Below are positions 17,217 through 26,309 of a stretch of DNA of 64,000 nt, piece by piece. The position numbers and the translations under genes are program-made. The stretch spans positions 62,001 to 126,000 of the forward strand of contig NZ_FNWU01000002.1 of the NCBI RefSeq assembly GCF_900108505.1, given 5' to 3'. Position 1 is the first letter of the stretch. Every line of letters starts with the position of its first letter. This DNA comes from Halopenitus malekzadehii. Lineage in GTDB: Archaea > Halobacteriota > Halobacteria > Halobacteriales > Haloferacaceae. Under the pieces are notes generated by a model that was given only the letters and a program-made list of their open reading frames with translations, made no database searches and was not told the DNA's origin.

Positions 17217-18236
17217 ATGAACGGACCGACGACATCGACGCGGCGCGGGTTCCTCTCGGCCGCCGGCGGATCGGCGGCGGTCGGGCTCGCCGGCTGTCTG
17301 GGCGGATCGGGGGGCGGGCTCGACGAGGTGACCGTGGCACATATGCCGATCTATCCGGACTTGCAGTGGTACGTGATGGAGGGTGAAGGGTTCCTCGCGG
17401 ACGTGGACGCCGAGATCGTGGGCCAGGAGTTCACCGACGGCCCGGCCATCATTCAGGCGCTCGGCGGCGGCGACATCGACGTCGCGATGTTCGGCATCGT
17501 GCCGTCGATCATCGCGATCGATCGCGGACTGCCGGTGAAGGTGACGGCCGCCAACATCCACGAGATGCTGGGGATCATGGCCGACGAGGAGTTCCAGTCA
17601 CTGTGGGAGGAACACGGCGCCGAGGCCTTTGCCGTCTGGGAGGAACAAACCGGATCCCCCTTCGAGTTCGGGACGTTCCCGCAGGGATCGACGCCGGACG
17701 TCTTCCTGCGCCACTGGCTCTCGGACGGGCTCGGACTCGATCCCGACTCGGACGTGACGATCACCGAGATCAACGGCGCGAGCGCGGTCTGGCAGGCGAT
17801 CGCCAACGGAGAGGTCGACGGCACCTCGATCATGGAGCCGGTACCGACGATCGCCAGCGAGGAGGGGGCCGACGTCTCGCTGTTCAAGACCGCCGCCGAG
17901 ATCATGCCCGGACAGCCGGGCGCGGTCGTGACGATGAGCGACACGGTTCGTGAAAGCGACCTCGCGGGACAGTTCCTCTCCGCGCACGTGCGGGCGACGG
18001 AGTTCATCCAGGAGAACCCAGACGAGACCGCCGGCCACGTCGAGGAGGGGATCGGAATGCCCGAGGACCGCGCACGAACGGCGCTGGAGTCGCCGCTGTC
18101 GAACTTCATCACCGATCCCCGCGAGATCGAAAGCGGGACCGAGGTGTTCGCCCGCTTCGCCGAGGCGAACGGCCAGACCGACGAGCAACGGACGATCGAC
18201 GAGATATTCGACTACAGCGTCTACGAGGGACTGTAA
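17217..18236 (+). CDS. ABC transporter substrate-binding lipoprotein (SsuA/TauA/NMT1-like)
   Basis: 339 residues from the ATG at 17217. It begins with a Tat signal (STRRGFLSAAGG) and a lipobox (LAGC, Cys about residue 28), so it is exported folded and lipid-anchored outside the membrane. The mature part has the type-2 periplasmic fold of the nitrate/sulfonate/taurine/thiamine-precursor group (AHMPIYPDLQWYVMEGEGF near its start, GGGDIDVAMFG about residue 82, and GEVDGTSIMEP about 203). It is the first gene of a three-gene operon and is followed after 16 bp by the permease. The ligand is not readable from sequence. Confidence 0.88.
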   Translation: MNGPTTSTRRGFLSAAGGSAAVGLAGCLGGSGGGLDEVTVAHMPIYPDLQWYVMEGEGFLADVDAEIVGQEFTDGPAIIQALGGGDIDVAMFGIVPSIIAIDRGLPVKVTAANIHEMLGIMADEEFQSLWEEHGAEAFAVWEEQTGSPFEFGTFPQGSTPDVFLRHWLSDGLGLDPDSDVTITEINGASAVWQAIANGEVDGTSIMEPVPTIASEEGADVSLFKTAAEIMPGQPGAVVTMSDTVRESDLAGQFLSAHVRATEFIQENPDETAGHVEEGIGMPEDRARTALESPLSNFITDPREIESGTEVFARFAEANGQTDEQRTIDEIFDYSVYEGL

Positions 18237-18252
18237 GGGGGACGGACGAGGA

Positions 18253-19122
18253 ATGGGAACCGATACGACATCGACGGCGGCCGAGACGGAGGCCACCGGC
18301 GACCGAGTCACGCCGAAGGGTGCCGCCGAGACGCCGGAATCCACCGATCGAATGGCCGTCCTCGAGCGGCTCACGTCGCGGCGTGCGCGCTACGGGACCG
18401 GCGGGATCGCGGCGTTCGTCATCGGCTGGTTCCTCGTCTCGTTGACCCAGCCGTCCTACGTCCTCCCGACACCGGCGGCGGTCGCGACGACGTTCATCGA
18501 GGAGGCCAGTTCGGGCGGTCTCCTCGTCGCGATCGGACAGAGCGTGCTCCACTGGATACCGGGAACCATCGTCGGGACGGCCCTCGGCGTGGCGTGTGGG
18601 GTCGTCGCCGGCTGGAACCCGACGATCGACGAGGTTACCTCCCCCGTGGTTCGCCTGTTGCGTCCGGTGCCGCCGCTGGCGCTCATCGGGTTCGCGATCG
18701 CCTGGTTCGGGATCAACCACGCCGGGGCGGCGTTCATCATCGCGATCGGCGCGTTCTGGATCAACTTCTATGCGGCCTACGGCGGCGTCGAGGGCGTCTC
18801 CGAGGATCTGGTCGACGTCGGCCGGTCGCTTGGCGTCGACGGCGATCGTGAACTCCTGCAGCACGTCGTTATTCCGGCGGCTTCCCCCGAGATACTCACC
18901 GGAATTCGCACCGGGATCGGTCGCTGTTGGATGCTGGTCGTCGCGGCCGAGATCTTCGGCGTTCCGGGGATCGGCCGCCGGATCCTCAGGGCCTCGAACA
19001 ATCTGCAGGTCGACGTCGTGATCGCCTACATCCTCGTGTTGAGCCTGCTGTTCCTGATCGTCGACACCGCCTTCAGGGCGACGCAGCGTCGCCTGCTCGT
19101 CTGGCGGGGTGAGACGCGATGA
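18253..19122 (+). CDS. ABC transporter permease (SsuC/TauC-like)
   Basis: 289 residues from the ATG at 18253; an in-frame upstream ATG at 17950 lies inside the binding-protein gene and is rejected. A Thr/Glu-rich cytoplasmic N-terminus of about 40 residues is followed by six predicted spans. The BPD permease signature contains the EAA-like loop GRSLGVDGDRELLQHVVIPAASPE (in part) that docks on the ATPase. It pairs with the SsuA/TauA-like lipoprotein upstream and the ATPase downstream, whose start overlaps this stop by 4 bp. Confidence 0.88.
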   Translation: MGTDTTSTAAETEATGDRVTPKGAAETPESTDRMAVLERLTSRRARYGTGGIAAFVIGWFLVSLTQPSYVLPTPAAVATTFIEEASSGGLLVAIGQSVLHWIPGTIVGTALGVACGVVAGWNPTIDEVTSPVVRLLRPVPPLALIGFAIAWFGINHAGAAFIIAIGAFWINFYAAYGGVEGVSEDLVDVGRSLGVDGDRELLQHVVIPAASPEILTGIRTGIGRCWMLVVAAEIFGVPGIGRRILRASNNLQVDVVIAYILVLSLLFLIVDTAFRATQRRLLVWRGETR

Positions 19123-19979
19123 CCGGGCCGGATCCCGGAGAGGGATCGGCGGCGTCAGCCGACGACGGGTCGGCGGCGTTCCCCGAGAAGTCGCTGACCG
19201 CGGACGCCGCGTCCGTCTCCGGCGATCCGCGTGTAGAGGCGCGCGGCCTGAGCAAGCGCTACGACACGCCGAACGGGACGGTGCGCGCGCTCGAGGACGT
19301 CTCCTTCGAGGTCGCCGACGGCGAGTTCGTCTGCGTCATCGGTCCCTCCGGGAGCGGTAAAACCACGCTGTTCCGGCTGATCGCCGGGCTCGAGGAGCCG
19401 AGCGAGGGAGCCGTCTATCTCGGGGGCGACCGGGTCACGGATCCGGGACCCGATATGGGCGTCGTCTTCCAGGAGTATCACCTGTTCCCGTGGCGGACCG
19501 TCGCCGGAAACGTCCGGTTCGGCCTCGAACACACCGACGCGAGCGACGCTGAACGACGGGACCGCGTGCAGCGGATGATCGACCTCGTCGGACTCACGGG
19601 GTTCGAGGACAGCTATCCGACCGAGCTGAGCGGCGGGATGAAACAGCGTGTGGCGATCGCCCGCGCACTCGCGGTCGATCCCGACCTCCTGTTGCTGGAT
19701 GAGCCCTTTGGGGCAGTCGACGCACAGACGAAGGAGATGCTCCAGCGCGAGCTGCTCGATATCTGGAGTGAGACCGGCAAGACGGCGCTGTTCATCACCC
19801 ACGACGTCGCGGAGGCGGTGACGCTCGCCGACCGCGTACTCGTGTTGGGATCCGATCCGGGACACCTCCAGGACGTGATCCGGATCGACCTGGACCGACC
19901 GCGCGATCGGGGCGACCCGGAATTCGGGGAGTACATCTCGCTGCTTCGCCATCGGATCGGCGCTGACGGGGATCGGTGA
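19119..19979 (+). CDS. ABC transporter ATP-binding protein (SsuB/TauB-like)
   Basis: 286 residues. Walker A is GPSGSGKTT (about residue 77), Q-loop VFQEYHLFPW, signature LSGGMKQRVAIARAL (about 167), Walker B LLLLDEPF and H-loop FITHDVAEA. About 35 extra residues precede the domain and are Ala/Ser/Asp-rich, a common haloarchaeal extension. The ATG at 19119 overlaps the permease stop (19119-19122). It completes a binding protein-permease-ATPase importer of the nitrate/sulfonate/taurine class. Confidence 0.9.
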   Translation: MTGPDPGEGSAASADDGSAAFPEKSLTADAASVSGDPRVEARGLSKRYDTPNGTVRALEDVSFEVADGEFVCVIGPSGSGKTTLFRLIAGLEEPSEGAVYLGGDRVTDPGPDMGVVFQEYHLFPWRTVAGNVRFGLEHTDASDAERRDRVQRMIDLVGLTGFEDSYPTELSGGMKQRVAIARALAVDPDLLLLDEPFGAVDAQTKEMLQRELLDIWSETGKTALFITHDVAEAVTLADRVLVLGSDPGHLQDVIRIDLDRPRDRGDPEFGEYISLLRHRIGADGDR

Positions 19980-20037
19980 CCGATCGCCGTTCACCCCGTT
20001 CGCGCACCGTTCATCCCGTTCACTCCGGACACCCCGT

Positions 20038-22398
20038 TCATCCGTTGAACCGGATCTCGAACCGAACGCCGTCGAGGACCGCCGCGTCGTCGATCGTGAT
20101 CGTCCAGCCGTGTGCGTCGACGATCTGCTCGACGCTCGCCATCCCCATTCCCGTCCCGTTCTCGTCGGTCTTCGTCGTGAACCCGGGTTCGAAGACGTCG
20201 TCACGATCCTCGGGCGGAATGCCCGGGCCCGAGTCCTCGAGAAAGAATCCGCGGGGTTCGGGAGCGGCGCCCACAGATGCGCCGTCATCGCCGGATGTGT
20301 CGGCCGACGCGTCCCCACCGGACAGCGCGCCGATCCGAACCCGAACGTCCGACCCCCCGTGTTCGACCGAGTTCCCGATCAGGTTCTGGAGCAGCCGGAG
20401 GAGCGCGTTCTCGTCGCCCACGACCCGAATCGCCTCGTCGACCACCGCGACGCGGTCGCCATCGATGCCCTCGATCGTTTCGGAGACGGTTCCGACGAGC
20501 GGCGCGAGGTCGACGGTCCCGGTCTCGGAGACGATCTCCCGGGACCGGAGCACCGACACGAGGTCCTCCCGAAGGTCGTCGACCCGGTCGAGCGCACGGA
20601 CCGCCGCCTCGATGTGATCCGCGTCGCCGTCCTCAAGCGCGAGTTCCAACCGCCCGCGAACCGTCGAGATCGGCGTCTGCAGGTCGTGGGAAACGACGCT
20701 CGCGAGTTCCTCGAACTGTTCGGTCTGTCGCTCGAGGCGGCGTTCACGGTGTTTTCGCTCGGTCACGTCGCGGAACATCCACAGCCGACCGTAGTGAGTC
20801 CCGTCCTCGCCGGTGACGGGCGTCGTGTATCGGTCGTAGACTCGGCCGTCGGCGAGGTCGATCTCGTCCCGGCTGGTCGTCGTCGGGTCATCATACAGCC
20901 GATCGACGAGATCGCGAAACGCCTCGGGGTCGGCGACCTGTCGGGCGACCTGGTCGAGCACGACCGTATCGTCGCCGTCCTCGAGGACGTCGAGCGGGAC
21001 GTCCCAGAGCTCCGCGAACCGGTCGTTGTACGAGACGATGCGGCGGTTCTCGTCGACGACGATGAGCCCGTCGAGGATGGCGTCCTGCTGGGCGTGAAGC
21101 AGCGAGCGTTGGAACTCGAGTTCCGCCTGCTGCTCGCGGCGGTCCCGGTTGCGGAGCGCGCGGTGAACGATCTCGGCGACGTCGGTCGCGAACTGGACCT
21201 CGTCGTCGGTCCACTCGCGTGTCTCCTCGCGTTCCTCGTGACAGACGACGCCGACGACCTCGCCCTCCGACCGCAGGGTGGCATCAAGCAACGCGGACAC
21301 GTCGTTCGGGTCGAGATAGTCGTTCGTCAACCCCGACGTTCGGTCGTCCGCGCGGGCGTCGGTGGCAGCGATCGCGCGGTTGTCCTCGATGGCTGACACG
21401 TACTCGGCGTACTCCTCGGCGAGGAGTTCCTGCCCGTTCCGATGCGTATCGGCCTCGCGGTCGTAGTGGTCGACACACCGCAGGGCCGTCCCGTGTTGAT
21501 CAAACAGCCACACGTTAGCAACAGGGACCTCGAGCACGTCGGTTGCGGTCTCGGTAACCTGGCGGATCGCGCGGTCGAACGATCCCGAGATCACCGCCTC
21601 GTGGGTCACCAGGTCCAGCAGCGCCTCCCGTTGTCGCTGTTGGCGTTGCCGGCGCCGTCGCTGCTCAGAGATGTCCTGTACCACACAGACGTGGCCGCCA
21701 GTGTCGAGTTGTGCGAGCGAGAGCCGCTCGGGGATCGTCGTTCCGTCGGCGTGACGGCCGTAACTCTGCCCGGTCCAGCGGCCCTCCTCGGCAAGCCGGG
21801 GAAGGATCTCCTCGTTGAACCGCTTCGTCTCCTCCTCGGGGTACAACATCTCCCAGTGCTCGCCGAGGAGGTCCGCCGGTTCGTAACCGTAGAGGTTCGC
21901 GTACGCCTCGTTCAGGTAGATGTAGTGGCCGTCCTCGTCGATGAGTCCGATCGCCTGTGTGGCGGTTTCGAGGGCCTGGTAGACGCGGTTCCGTTCGGCC
22001 TCGTAGCGGTACTGCTCGACGGCGTTGCCGATCCGGTTGGCGAGGAGTTCGTACTGTTCGGTGCCGCCCCGCTTCTGGAGGTAGTCGGTCGCGCCGGCGG
22101 CGATCGCCTCGCTTGCGACCTCCTCGGATCCCTTGCCCGTAAAGAGGATGAACGGGAGCGCCGGATACTCCTCCCGGACGGTCTCCAGGAACGCGATGCC
22201 GTTCATCCCGGGCATATCGTAGTCGCTAACGATACAGTCGATCCGGTCCGCCTCCGCGTCGAGTCGATCGCGGCCGGCGTCGACGCTGGTCTCGGAAACG
22301 ACCGTTATCCGGTCGTTTACACGTTCCAGGAACGTGGCGACCAGCTCCCCGAACTCCGGCTGATCGTCGACGTGAAGCACCCGGATCCCGTCGGACAT
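20038..22398 (-). CDS. Hybrid sensor histidine kinase: REC-PAS-GAF-PAS-HisKA-HATPase
   Basis: 786 residues with no membrane span, so a soluble sensor. The N-terminal receiver domain (about 1-120) has the phospho-acceptor Asp in CIVSDYDMPGMNG. A PAS domain (about 135-245) follows, then GAF (about 250-410) and a second PAS (about 430-555). The dimerisation helix H-box is ASVVSHDLQTPIS (about 570-582). The HATPase domain has N-box GNSVEHGG, G1 LEDSGPGIP and G2 GTGMGMASV. A receiver at the N-terminus rather than the C-terminus is common in haloarchaea, where the kinase may be controlled by another kinase. No output regulator is adjacent. It reads towards the ABC operon, 58 bp away. Confidence 0.92.
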   Translation of the reverse strand: MSDGIRVLHVDDQPEFGELVATFLERVNDRITVVSETSVDAGRDRLDAEADRIDCIVSDYDMPGMNGIAFLETVREEYPALPFILFTGKGSEEVASEAIAAGATDYLQKRGGTEQYELLANRIGNAVEQYRYEAERNRVYQALETATQAIGLIDEDGHYIYLNEAYANLYGYEPADLLGEHWEMLYPEEETKRFNEEILPRLAEEGRWTGQSYGRHADGTTIPERLSLAQLDTGGHVCVVQDISEQRRRRQRQQRQREALLDLVTHEAVISGSFDRAIRQVTETATDVLEVPVANVWLFDQHGTALRCVDHYDREADTHRNGQELLAEEYAEYVSAIEDNRAIAATDARADDRTSGLTNDYLDPNDVSALLDATLRSEGEVVGVVCHEEREETREWTDDEVQFATDVAEIVHRALRNRDRREQQAELEFQRSLLHAQQDAILDGLIVVDENRRIVSYNDRFAELWDVPLDVLEDGDDTVVLDQVARQVADPEAFRDLVDRLYDDPTTTSRDEIDLADGRVYDRYTTPVTGEDGTHYGRLWMFRDVTERKHRERRLERQTEQFEELASVVSHDLQTPISTVRGRLELALEDGDADHIEAAVRALDRVDDLREDLVSVLRSREIVSETGTVDLAPLVGTVSETIEGIDGDRVAVVDEAIRVVGDENALLRLLQNLIGNSVEHGGSDVRVRIGALSGGDASADTSGDDGASVGAAPEPRGFFLEDSGPGIPPEDRDDVFEPGFTTKTDENGTGMGMASVEQIVDAHGWTITIDDAAVLDGVRFEIRFNG

Positions 22399-22476
22399 AC
22401 CTGTTTCATCGTTCGCAGTGCGTAAAAATCGATCGGGGAACGGTCCGATCGGAACGTCGAGTAACGCGTCTCCGGA

Positions 22477-22686
22477 TCAGCGCGTGTCGATGCCCAACAC
22501 CGCGTAGAGTCCACACGTACTCAGGTAGCCCGTCGCAAGCAGGACGATCGCCGCGATCCCCAACACGAGCGCGACCACCGACGGTGCGGCGAGGGCGTTC
22601 GTGAGGATCGCCACCGAAACGATCCCGGCGACGGCACCGAGTCCGATCCGGATCGCCCGATCGATCTCACCGACGTTTGTGTCCAT
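22477..22686 (-). CDS. Small DUF2892-type membrane protein
   Basis: 69 residues. It starts MDTNVGEIDRAIRIGLG and contains two membrane spans with the DUF2892 wording (LGIAAIVLLATGYLSTCGLYAVLGI). The family is small, membrane-embedded and often next to rhodanese or redox genes; the Cys in STCGLY is conserved in it. It lies 78 bp upstream of the sensor kinase on the same strand, so they may share a transcript. Function unknown. Confidence 0.75.
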   Translation of the reverse strand: MDTNVGEIDRAIRIGLGAVAGIVSVAILTNALAAPSVVALVLGIAAIVLLATGYLSTCGLYAVLGIDTR

Positions 22687-22853
22687 AGTCAGGGATACGA
22701 CCCCGTTCGACTTTACTATTGTGCTGTTTCCACCAGATCACACACGTTGATTTCGGAGCACGAGCGCTGATTTCGGAGCACAGGAACGCACGTGTTCGGG
22801 GGTACATCCACCCGATCGAAATCGGGATGTGGCTGCCGACCGCACGACGAGAT

Positions 22854-23924
22854 ATGCCAACGAGATTCACTCCCGGACCCACGACGGTTCCGGAGGCGGT
22901 GCGGGACGCGATGGCCGCCGAACAGCCGAATCCCGACATCGAGGCCGCGTTCGCCGACCGGTACGCCGACGTGTGTGAAAAGCTCGCGACCGTCTACGGA
23001 ACCGATCACGACGTCGTCGTGCCGGGCGGCGAGGGGATCCTGGGGCTCGAGGCGGCGATCGCGTCGCTCATGGCTCCCGGCGATCGCGTGCTGTGCGTCT
23101 CGAACGGGCTCTACGGCGACGGGTTCGCCGACTTCGTCGAGTCGTACGGCGGCGAAGCGATCGTCGTCTCCGCCCCCTATGACGAGGGATACGACCTGGC
23201 GGCAGTCGAGGAGGCGCTCGAGGCGGCCGCGGCGGAGGGAGATCCCATCGAGGTAGCTACGCTGGTCCACTGTGAGACGCCGACGGGGACGCTCAACGAC
23301 ATTGGGCCGGTCCTCGATCGCCTCGAGAACCATGACGTGGTCAGCGTCGTCGACGCCGTCTCCGCGCTCGGCGGCACGCCGGTCCCGACCGATCGGATCG
23401 ACGTCTGTCTCGGAGCCTCCCAGAAGTGTTTCAGCGCACCACCCGGGCTCACGACGGCCGCGATCAGCGATCGCGCCTGGGACCGGATGGAGGAGCGTGA
23501 CCCGGCGTCGTTGTACACGAACTTCCTGCCGTGGCGCGACGTCGACGAGGGGTTCCCGTACACCCACCTGAGCGCGAACGTCGCCGCGCTCGACGTCGCG
23601 CTCGACCTGATCCTCGATGAGGGACTCGACGACGTCTTCCAGCGCCACGAACGAGCCGCCGAACGCTGTCGAACGCGCGGACGCGAACGCGGCCTCGATC
23701 TCTATCCAGACCCCGAACGGGCCTCGCCGACCGTGACCGCGTTCCACCTGCCGGGCGAGGCGACGGCAGTCCGGGACCGTGTCGAGGCGGAACACGACAT
23801 CGTGCTCGCCACCGGGCTCGGCGATCTGGCCGACGACATTCTGCGGATCGGCCATATGGGGTACAACGCGGACGTCGAGGCGGTCGATCGCGTAATGGAC
23901 GCCGTGGGCGCCGTCGTGGAGTAG
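22854..23924 (+). CDS. Class V aminotransferase (alanine-glyoxylate/serine-pyruvate type)
   Basis: 356 residues from the ATG at 22854 (MPTRFTPGPTTVPEAV). The 45 upstream codons in frame are rejected because TPGPTTVP is the conserved N-terminus of the family. The PLP-binding region has VVDAVSALGGTP and the lysine in GASQKCFSAPPG (about 192). C-terminal HMGYNAD is typical. Such enzymes transfer the amino group of alanine or serine to glyoxylate or pyruvate. It abuts the convergent RNA ligase gene with no intervening base. Confidence 0.88.
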   Translation: MPTRFTPGPTTVPEAVRDAMAAEQPNPDIEAAFADRYADVCEKLATVYGTDHDVVVPGGEGILGLEAAIASLMAPGDRVLCVSNGLYGDGFADFVESYGGEAIVVSAPYDEGYDLAAVEEALEAAAAEGDPIEVATLVHCETPTGTLNDIGPVLDRLENHDVVSVVDAVSALGGTPVPTDRIDVCLGASQKCFSAPPGLTTAAISDRAWDRMEERDPASLYTNFLPWRDVDEGFPYTHLSANVAALDVALDLILDEGLDDVFQRHERAAERCRTRGRERGLDLYPDPERASPTVTAFHLPGEATAVRDRVEAEHDIVLATGLGDLADDILRIGHMGYNADVEAVDRVMDAVGAVVE

Positions 23925-24809
23925 TCAGCGGTCGTCGAGGAACCGACGCGTCCGGGCGGCAACGACCGCACGGAATGCATCCAGATCGACCGGCCGTGGG
24001 TGCGCATACAACCGGTGGTGCTGCCGGCGGGCGACGTCCTCGAGGACGCGGTCGTAGAGGGCGTCGAAGGTGACCTCCCGATCCGTCTCCGCGAGCCGGG
24101 TCGCGATCGTCTCGAACCGCCGGTGGGTCACGAACCGGTCAACCGCGGCATCGGCGTCGAGACGGTCCGATACGGGACCACCGGGGGCGGAGTCGGAAAC
24201 GGAATCGGGAGCGGACCCGGAGTCCGACCCCGTACGGAATTCGGGATGCTGAATCATACCGCGGTGGCCGGCTTTATCCAGTATCACGACCCCTTCCGCC
24301 GGTCCGTCGTAGTAGGCCGACCCGGGGATGGCGTACGAGTCGGGATCGAAATCGCGAGCTCGAACCTCACGATCGACGGCGTGGACGGCGTCGAGCCCGA
24401 GCTTCTCGAGGATCGTCTCGACCGAGTCGGGCGGAAGGAACCCGTCCGCCGCGGCGGACCACACGTCGAACCCGAGAAACGACGGCGTCCGGTCCCAGTC
24501 GTAGTCGATCGTGTGCCGGTGTGTCGCCTCACCGAAGAAGACCACGTCCTCGACGTCCGACGCCGCGTTTCGAAGCGCCTCCCGGTCGAGTCGCTCACGG
24601 ACGTGCCGCACCGCGTGACGGTACGGCTCGGGGATCTCGGCGGGGTCCATATAGACCCGGTCCCGGTCACCGAACCGAATGACGCCGGTATCCCGGAGCT
24701 GAAACCGGAGGTGTGCGCCGTCGACCTTCTCGAGGATCCACAGGTGACCGTCCTGCAGGAGGGCGTCCGGCGCGTTCTCGACTCGCGGGAGGGATGGATA
24801 GGTGTGCAT
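23925..24809 (-). CDS. RNA ligase family protein (nucleotidyltransferase fold)
   Basis: 294 residues. Nucleotidyltransferase motifs are visible in order: motif I EKVDGAH with the adenylated Lys (about residue 28), motif III VVFFGEATH (about 90), IIIa FLGFDVWS (about 110), motif IV AEGVVI (about 170) and a motif V-like LDKAGHRGM. This is the arrangement of ATP-dependent RNA ligases of the Rnl2-like superfamily. A Ser/Asp/Pro-rich insertion (about 197-220) precedes a C-terminal helical domain. It may repair or seal RNA; its targets are unknown. Its stop codon directly abuts the stop of the aminotransferase gene. Confidence 0.75.
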   Translation of the reverse strand: MHTYPSLPRVENAPDALLQDGHLWILEKVDGAHLRFQLRDTGVIRFGDRDRVYMDPAEIPEPYRHAVRHVRERLDREALRNAASDVEDVVFFGEATHRHTIDYDWDRTPSFLGFDVWSAAADGFLPPDSVETILEKLGLDAVHAVDREVRARDFDPDSYAIPGSAYYDGPAEGVVILDKAGHRGMIQHPEFRTGSDSGSAPDSVSDSAPGGPVSDRLDADAAVDRFVTHRRFETIATRLAETDREVTFDALYDRVLEDVARRQHHRLYAHPRPVDLDAFRAVVAARTRRFLDDR

Positions 24810-24831
24810 CGAGTGGATGAGACCGTGATCC

Positions 24832-24886
24832 GGACGGTGGTCGATGGTCGTCGACGGGAACGGACGGTGGTCGATGGTCGTCGCTG
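24832..24886. repeat. Two direct copies of a 22-bp word upstream of the RNA ligase
   Basis: CGGACGGTGGTCGATGGTCG occurs at about 24832-24851 and again at about 24862-24881, separated by ten bases, directly upstream of the ligase start at 24809. It may simply be a short duplication in the leader. Confidence 0.6.
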
Positions 24887-24919
24887 AGTGTCGGCGGGGA
24901 TCCCCTGGGTCCGACCGTC

Positions 24920-25960
24920 TCAGATCCAGCCGTCCTCGACGAGGAGCTCCCCGTTGAGGATGGACGCGCCCGCGGCGCCGCGGATGGTGTTGTGCGCGAG
25001 ACAGTTGTACTTCACGCCGTCGGTCGTCGTCTGAACCCCGCCGGCGACGATCCCCATCCCGTTCGCGTAGGTCCGATCGAGGCGGGGCTGTGGACGCTCG
25101 GGCTCCGAATCATCGAAGACCTTGATCAGCTGGTCCGGGGAGCTGTGGAGGTCAGCAGAGGGCTGATCGTGCATCGCCTCGCGAACCGCCTCGGCCGAAG
25201 GGTCCTCCGAGAGCTCGGCAAAGACGTTCTCGAGGTGGCCATCGAGCGTCGGGATCCGGTTACAGGAGGCGGAAACGTCGGCGCCGTGCAGCGAGAGTTC
25301 GGCGCCGTCGAAGGAGCCGAGCAGCTTCCGGGACTCGGTCTCCATCTTCTCCTCCTCGCCGCCGATGTGGGGGATCGCGTTGTCGATGATCTCCATCGAG
25401 GTGACGCCGGAGTAGCCGGCGCCGGAGACGGCCTGCAGCGTCGCGATGTGTGCACGTTCGAGTCCGAAGCGGTCGAGGGCCGCGAGGGTCGGGACCATCG
25501 TGATCGTCGAGCAGTTTGGGTTCTTCACGAGCGCGCCGTCCCAGCCGCGCTCGTCGCGCTGGACGTCGATCAGTCCGAGGTGGTCCGGGTTGATCTCGGG
25601 GATCGTCAGGGGGACGTCCTCGGCCATTCGGTCGTTCGAGGAGTTCGAAGAGACGACGTAGCCGGCCTCGAGGAACGGCGGCTCGACCGCCGCGGCGACG
25701 TCGGAGGGCAGCGACGAGAAGAGCAGGTCGACATCGTCGGGCACCGCTGACGGGTCGGTTTCGACGACCTCCATCTCGGCGACGTCGTCGGGGATTGGTG
25801 TGTCAACACGCCACTTGGCGGCTTCGCGGTACGTCTTCCCGGCGCTGGCCTCGCTCGCGGTGACCGCGGCGAGTTCGAAGGTCGGGTGGTCGTCGAGCAG
25901 TTGGATGAATCGCTGTCCGACGGCGCCGGTGGCGCCGAGAATGCCGACTCGTACAGTCAT
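24920..25960 (-). CDS. asd: Aspartate-semialdehyde dehydrogenase
   Basis: 346 residues, usual length. It reduces aspartyl phosphate with NADPH to aspartate semialdehyde for lysine, threonine and methionine synthesis. An N-terminal Rossmann motif (VGILGATGAVGQRFI) comes first. The catalytic cysteine is in VKNPNCSTITMVPTL (about 150), and HGADVSASCNRIPT lies near 232. The archaeal/fungal-type wording (AVSGAGYSGVTSMEI) is clear. It is monocistronic and divergent from the NhaC gene. Confidence 0.95.
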   Translation of the reverse strand: MTVRVGILGATGAVGQRFIQLLDDHPTFELAAVTASEASAGKTYREAAKWRVDTPIPDDVAEMEVVETDPSAVPDDVDLLFSSLPSDVAAAVEPPFLEAGYVVSSNSSNDRMAEDVPLTIPEINPDHLGLIDVQRDERGWDGALVKNPNCSTITMVPTLAALDRFGLERAHIATLQAVSGAGYSGVTSMEIIDNAIPHIGGEEEKMETESRKLLGSFDGAELSLHGADVSASCNRIPTLDGHLENVFAELSEDPSAEAVREAMHDQPSADLHSSPDQLIKVFDDSEPERPQPRLDRTYANGMGIVAGGVQTTTDGVKYNCLAHNTIRGAAGASILNGELLVEDGWI

Positions 25961-26309
25961 TGCTGGGTGTGGGTCGTTCCCGCATAAGTGCGTTCGGATT
26001 CGTGGTGACGGTTCGGATCGACGGGTGCCGTTCGAAGCCGAGACGATGGATCATCGGGATATTCGATCTGTGGCCGGGTTCATCCCTCGTTGGTCAGCCG
26101 GAGTCGTCCATCCGTTGGTCGGAGCGCTGCAGTCCGCTGGGGCACTGCCGTCTGCTGGATCGATGCAGCCAATTGGGTGGTACAGCCTGTCGGGGTGGTA
26201 CAGCCTGTCGGGTGATGGATGGCTGTGTCGGACAGATGGTGGTTCGACCGTGGCCGAATCGCCGATCTGGATAGGTTTTTAAGTACTTCCCGGTCGAATC
26301 GATCGGAAT
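25961..26309. promoter_or_regulatory. Divergent region asd/nhaC with tandem repeat and TATA box
   Basis: About 350 bp without a gene. A 17-bp word (GGTGGTACAGCCTGTCG) is repeated in tandem at 26176-26211. TTTTTAAGTA at 26276-26285 is a strong haloarchaeal TATA box about 30 bp before the NhaC ATG at 26310, which predicts a nearly leaderless mRNA. The tandem repeat lies about 65 bp upstream of that TATA box and could be an operator. Confidence 0.55.
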
